Below are positions 8,263 to 10,498 of a stretch of 10,498 nucleotides of DNA, one piece after another. The position numbers were made by a program, and so were the translations under genes. The notes beneath the pieces are model-generated. The model was not told the DNA's origin. It ran no database searches and saw nothing but the letters and a program-made list of their open reading frames with translations. Each line of letters starts with the position of its first letter. Within the stretch, counting starts at the first letter, position 1. Source of the stretch: Saprospiraceae bacterium UBA7328 (GTDB lineage Bacteria; Bacteroidota; Bacteroidia; Chitinophagales; Saprospiraceae); contig DKPS01000008.1 of NCBI GenBank assembly GCA_002471345.1, positions 1 to 10,498 of the forward strand. The letters run 5' to 3'.

Positions 8263-8550
8263 TTATGACTTTTTAATCTTTTTAGGAATTTTCACATCCT
8301 TTTCTAAATCCAGACCGTCTACATTTTTAGCAATCTCATATTGAGTACCACTAAAGAGTGTTTTGTCCTTCACATATATGTAAGCTCTTCTTATATCATC
8401 AATTTCTTTCTGCACCGTATTCATTTTTCTTATTTTCTTTTCTGCGCTGTGCACATTAGAGATATATAAGAGTCCAAATAAGACCCACAATGCAATAAAA
8501 TTGGCATTTTTGATCACTTTCGGATAAATAGAATACTTTTCTAAGCTCAT
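8263..8550 (-). CDS. ftsL: FtsL-like cell division protein (small bitopic membrane protein)
   Basis: This 95-residue protein lies exactly where ftsL sits in dcw clusters, between rsmH and ftsI. It has a short basic N-terminus, one hydrophobic helix (about 18-34, ANFIALWVLFGLLYISN) and then a charged, probably coiled-coil segment (about 35-66, AEKKIRKMNTVQKEIDDIRRAY), ending in a lysine-rich tail. This type II bitopic layout fits FtsL, which in characterised bacteria links FtsB/FtsQ with FtsW/FtsI. The sequence resembles the Bacteroidota FtsL-like family from memory. FtsL sequences diverge quickly, so the name rests largely on position and topology. Its ATG is 2 bp after the rsmH stop, indicating tight co-translation. 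Confidence 0.85.
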   Translation of the reverse strand: MSLEKYSIYPKVIKNANFIALWVLFGLLYISNVHSAEKKIRKMNTVQKEIDDIRRAYIYVKDKTLFSGTQYEIAKNVDGLDLEKDVKIPKKIKKS

Positions 8551-8552
8551 AT

Positions 8553-9461
8553 TTATATTTTTTCAGCTACTCGCATTTTAGCACTTGCAGCTCTACTGTT
8601 TTTCTTTATTTCTTCATCACTTGGCAACACTATTTTTGGCTTCACTTCTTTCATTGGTCGTATTACTTTGCCATAATTGTCTTGCTCTACCTTTCCTTCA
8701 AAATTTCCAGCTTTTATAAAATTTTTGACCAACCTGTCTTCGATGGAGTGATAACTCAACACCACTAATCTCCCTTTTGGTCTTAAAACTTTTGCTGCAT
8801 TTACAAGTAAAGATTTTAGCACTTCCATTTCCCTATTCAGCTCTATTCTTATAGCTTGAAATACTTGTACATGATATTTGTGCCAATCACCAATGACATA
8901 TGAACCTAAAAAGTTCATGAATCCGTTAACACTACTAAAGGGCCTGGAGTCTCTGATGTTAACAATGGCTTTTGCCAGTGTTTTAGAGTTTCTTACCTCT
9001 CCATATTGAGAAAACATCATTACAAGATCTTTTTCTAAATATGTATTTAGTATTTTTTGTGCTGTGAGATCATCGGAAGTATTCATCCTCATATCCAGAT
9101 CAGACTGAGATTTTATAGAAAACCCCCGTTTGAGATCGTCTAAATGATGTGATGATACTCCTAAGTCGGCTAAAATTCCGTCCACGTGATTGATTCCAAA
9201 GTAATCCATATATCTATGTATATGTTCAAAATTGGAATGCACGAATTCAAAATTGTCATTTTTGATCAAATTCTGAAAAACAGCTCCATCCTGGTCAAAT
9301 CCGAAAAGTCGCCCTTTGGCAGTTATTCGTTGTAATATTCGTTTTGAGTGCCCTCCTCCACCATAGGTTACATCTATATACACTCCATCTTTATCAGATA
9401 ATAATGCACTAATGCTTTCTTCTAGTAGAACAGGAACGTGATATTCTAGTTCTTTAGTCAT
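8553..9461 (-). CDS. rsmH: RsmH (MraW), 16S rRNA (cytosine1402-N4)-methyltransferase
   Basis: RsmH uses S-adenosylmethionine to N4-methylate C1402 in the decoding centre of 16S rRNA. From the ATG at 9461 the protein has 302 residues, the family norm, and begins MTKELEYHVPVLLEE; YHVPVLL is the typical RsmH opening. Key motifs are the SAM-binding TYGGGGHS (32-39), GFDQDGAVFQN (54-64), GILADLGVSSHHLDD (95-109), RGFS and LDMRM (112-126), FQAIRIELN (201-209) and SYHSIEDRLVKNF (236-248). The C-terminus NSRAASAKMRVAEKI matches the usual end. The reading frame stays open to a TTG at 9494, but the resulting 11 extra residues are not family-like, so I chose the internal ATG. That ATG overlaps the mraZ end by 8 bases (ATGACTAA), an arrangement consistent with translational coupling. 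Confidence 0.96.
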   Translation of the reverse strand: MTKELEYHVPVLLEESISALLSDKDGVYIDVTYGGGGHSKRILQRITAKGRLFGFDQDGAVFQNLIKNDNFEFVHSNFEHIHRYMDYFGINHVDGILADLGVSSHHLDDLKRGFSIKSQSDLDMRMNTSDDLTAQKILNTYLEKDLVMMFSQYGEVRNSKTLAKAIVNIRDSRPFSSVNGFMNFLGSYVIGDWHKYHVQVFQAIRIELNREMEVLKSLLVNAAKVLRPKGRLVVLSYHSIEDRLVKNFIKAGNFEGKVEQDNYGKVIRPMKEVKPKIVLPSDEEIKKNSRAASAKMRVAEKI

Positions 9462-9912
9462 TGTTAACAGAATTGCCGAATATCTCATCTGCAATCTGAG
9501 AGAAATCTTCAGGCTCCTGAGAAATCATCTTTTCGTACTCTTCAATGGACCAAATTTCTATCTGCTGCTGTATGCCAAACAACATAACCCGATCAGTTAT
9601 ATCTGCATATTTCACCAGTGTCTTCGGTAAGAGAATACGATCTGACCCATCTAATGCCACTTCTGTAGCACCTCTGTAAAAGTATCTAAGTACTTGACGT
9701 TGCTTAGAACTATACATGTTAAGATGGCTGTCAAATTCCTCTGCCTTTTGAACCCATACCTCTTTAGGGTAAAGAACCAAATTCTTCTCAAAGCCTCTGT
9801 TAACGGTAAATGTCAAATTGTCGCTGGAGAGTTGTTGCATTAGAGAGGACGGCATACGAAGACGCCCTTTGGCATCCACCTTGCATTCGTACTCTCCGGT
9901 TAATCTTTGCAT
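9454..9912 (-). CDS. mraZ: MraZ, dcw-cluster transcriptional regulator
   Basis: MraZ is a DNA-binding protein with two SpoVT/AbrB-like swapped-hairpin repeats. In E. coli it represses its own dcw promoter by binding TGGGN repeats, and homologues form rings. The 152 residues match the family length. The first repeat carries the conserved DxxGR-type motif (KVDAKGRLRMP, 11-21), the second a variant (LDGSDRILLP, 87-96) in which the usual Gly before Arg is Asp. An RYFYRGATE block (76-84) lies between them. It is the first gene of the cluster, and a MraZ-box-like repeat lies 40-69 bp upstream of its ATG, which supports autoregulation. Its last 8 bases overlap the rsmH start. No Shine-Dalgarno is visible. 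Confidence 0.95.
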   Translation of the reverse strand: MQRLTGEYECKVDAKGRLRMPSSLMQQLSSDNLTFTVNRGFEKNLVLYPKEVWVQKAEEFDSHLNMYSSKQRQVLRYFYRGATEVALDGSDRILLPKTLVKYADITDRVMLFGIQQQIEIWSIEEYEKMISQEPEDFSQIADEIFGNSVNND

Positions 9913-9938
9913 CTAAGCTCTTACAGTAACTTAAAATT

Positions 9939-9946
9939 CAAAAGTA
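9939..9946 (-). promoter_or_regulatory. Probable Bacteroidota -7 promoter element of mraZ/dcw operon
   Basis: TACTTTTG on the minus strand exactly fits the Bacteroidota -7 consensus TAnnTTTG. It is the only match I found on the minus strand upstream of mraZ. It would start transcription about 20 bases before the mraZ ATG. No convincing TTTG -33 element is seen at the expected distance; that space is occupied by the MraZ-box-like repeats. Confidence 0.55.
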
Positions 9947-9951
9947 ATCGC

Positions 9952-9981
9952 GCATTCCCACTTTTCGCCACATTCTACTAC
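9952..9981 (-). promoter_or_regulatory. MraZ box: three 10-bp direct repeats upstream of mraZ
   Basis: On the minus strand three consecutive 10-mers occur: GTAGTAGAAT (9972-9981), GTGGCGAAAA (9962-9971) and GTGGGAATGC (9952-9961). Their cores read TAGTA, TGGCG and TGGGA, separated by exactly 5 bases. This matches the published E. coli MraZ target of TGGGN repeats with 5-base spacers, with the distal unit degenerate. The array sits just upstream of the proposed -7 element, where a bound MraZ would hinder RNA polymerase. Confidence 0.65.
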
Positions 9982-10440
9982 TTTTTATAAAAAAACATAT
10001 ATAATTTTCTTTAAAGTGTTTTGTTGTAATATGATTTGATTATTAAATGAAATCAAATTGATTATTTGTGTCGTTTTTTCAATAAATGGGAAAAATTGGA
10101 ATGGTTCAACAGATATATATAGTATAAAGTTAATCTATTTATAGCTATGCTTCAATGTTATATATATTAAGAAAAGTTGTTATTTATAATATAGCGAATT
10201 TATAATCACTTGAAGATTGTAGGGCAATACTATTTTGAAAATGTGTTATTAATGGCGTACATGGTCACTAGTTACTAATATCACTTTGAATAATTCATTG
10301 GTCACGCTTGATTTAGACTATGAGATTAATCTTGTTTTGAAATGTAAACTTCTCATAACTTGATCAATTTTGGTTTCTCAAATTTTATGTTGGAGACTTT
10401 TGATAAATGAATTCTTGATGTATCCTTGCGTAAAAATAAG
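9982..10440. other. AT-rich non-coding region upstream of the dcw operon
   Basis: No plausible gene, tRNA or other structural RNA is visible. The stretch is strongly AT-rich, with several short TA runs and weak dyads: ATTTGATT/AATCAAAT (10034-10041 and 10051-10058, 9-base loop), TATGAGA/TCTCATA (10319-10325 and 10351-10357) and the palindrome AGATTAATCT (10323-10332). In DNA of this composition such short dyads are expected by chance. It may be ordinary spacer or decayed sequence next to a mobile element. Confidence 0.6.
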
Positions 10441-10471
10441 ACAGTTTAAAAATGAATTAAATTTAAACTGT
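10441..10471. repeat. 10-bp perfect inverted repeat before the right-end start codon
   Basis: ACAGTTTAAA (10441-10450) and TTTAAACTGT (10462-10471) are perfect reverse complements with an 11-base loop. The dyad ends one base before the plus-strand ATG at 10473. It could be an mRNA hairpin near a transposase start. Alternatively, read on the minus strand, where CTTATTTTTA follows, it could be a weak AT-rich terminator for a gene beyond the window. Confidence 0.6.
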
Positions 10472-10472
10472 T

Positions 10473-10498
10473 ATGAAGAAATCAAAATTTAGTGAGAG
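10473..10498 (+). CDS. Possible IS3-family transposase OrfA, first 8 residues only
   Basis: The window ends within a plus-strand open frame starting ATG and reading MKKSKFSE. IS3-family OrfA (helix-turn-helix, transposase_8 type) proteins very often begin MKKSKFTE/SExQI, so this may be the left end of an insertion sequence reading away from the dcw operon. Only eight residues are visible, no terminal inverted repeat or target duplication can be confirmed, and an upstream in-frame TAA (10464-10466) fixes the frame limit. A TG-beginning left end near 10416-10419 would be at a usual distance, but this is a guess. Confidence is modest for that reason. Confidence 0.42.

Noticed and set aside
8093..8344. 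Plus-strand 83-codon frame across the ftsI-ftsL junction
   Set aside because: Antisense to the FtsI N-terminus and FtsL-like C-terminus; no supporting signal.
9462..9494. N-terminal extension of RsmH to a TTG codon
   Set aside because: The extra 11 residues are not family-like and would sit wholly within mraZ; the ATG at 9461 gives the canonical N-terminus.
10034..10058. 8-bp dyad ATTTGATT/AATCAAAT upstream of mraZ considered as operator or terminator
   Set aside because: Entirely AT-rich context, no adjacent T run in a useful orientation and no link to a gene end; chance is a sufficient explanation.
9982..10440. Search for a tRNA, CRISPR array or structured RNA in the AT-rich flank
   Set aside because: No tRNA-like arms, no regularly spaced repeats and no GC-rich conserved core are visible.

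Overview
The window is a Bacteroidota-type division and cell wall (dcw) cluster. Every confident gene lies on the minus strand, so transcription runs from high to low coordinates: mraZ, rsmH (mraW), ftsL-like, ftsI (PASTA-containing PBP), murE, mraY, murD, ftsW, murG (cut by the window start). Features pointing to Bacteroidota, probably a Cytophagales- or Flavobacteriia-like lineage, are the AT-rich DNA, the lack of Shine-Dalgarno sequences, a TAnnTTTG-type promoter element before mraZ, the short FtsL-like protein with the family's LLYISN..SAEKKIR pattern, a MraY of 416 residues with an extra loop, and the absence of murF between murE and mraY. This lineage call is from memory of family features; no search was run.

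Layout. Positions 9982-10498 are a gene-poor AT-rich region. At its far right end is a plus-strand start (MKKSKFSE...) resembling the first residues of an IS3-family OrfA, directly preceded by a 10-bp perfect inverted repeat. Positions 9939-9981 hold the likely dcw promoter and a three-unit MraZ-box-like repeat. Positions 4649-9912 contain mraZ to murE, packed with overlaps or gaps of at most about 21 bp. Positions 4485-4648 are the only sizeable internal gap and contain a strong intrinsic-terminator-like hairpin facing the direction of operon transcription. Positions 1-4484 contain mraY to murG, again with tiny gaps or overlaps.

How the genes work together. MurE adds the third stem-peptide residue (its DNPR motif indicates meso-diaminopimelate) and MurD the second (D-Glu) to the cytoplasmic UDP-MurNAc precursor. 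MraY transfers phospho-MurNAc-pentapeptide to undecaprenyl phosphate (lipid I) and MurG adds GlcNAc (lipid II). FtsW polymerises lipid II at the septum and FtsI cross-links it, with the FtsL-like protein as membrane scaffold. MraZ is the likely autoregulator of the cluster, and RsmH methylates 16S rRNA.

This is mostly a conventional housekeeping locus and I found no clear novel system. The points most worth a second look are the terminator or attenuator between murE and mraY, the MraZ-box and promoter arrangement, and the possible insertion sequence at the right edge.
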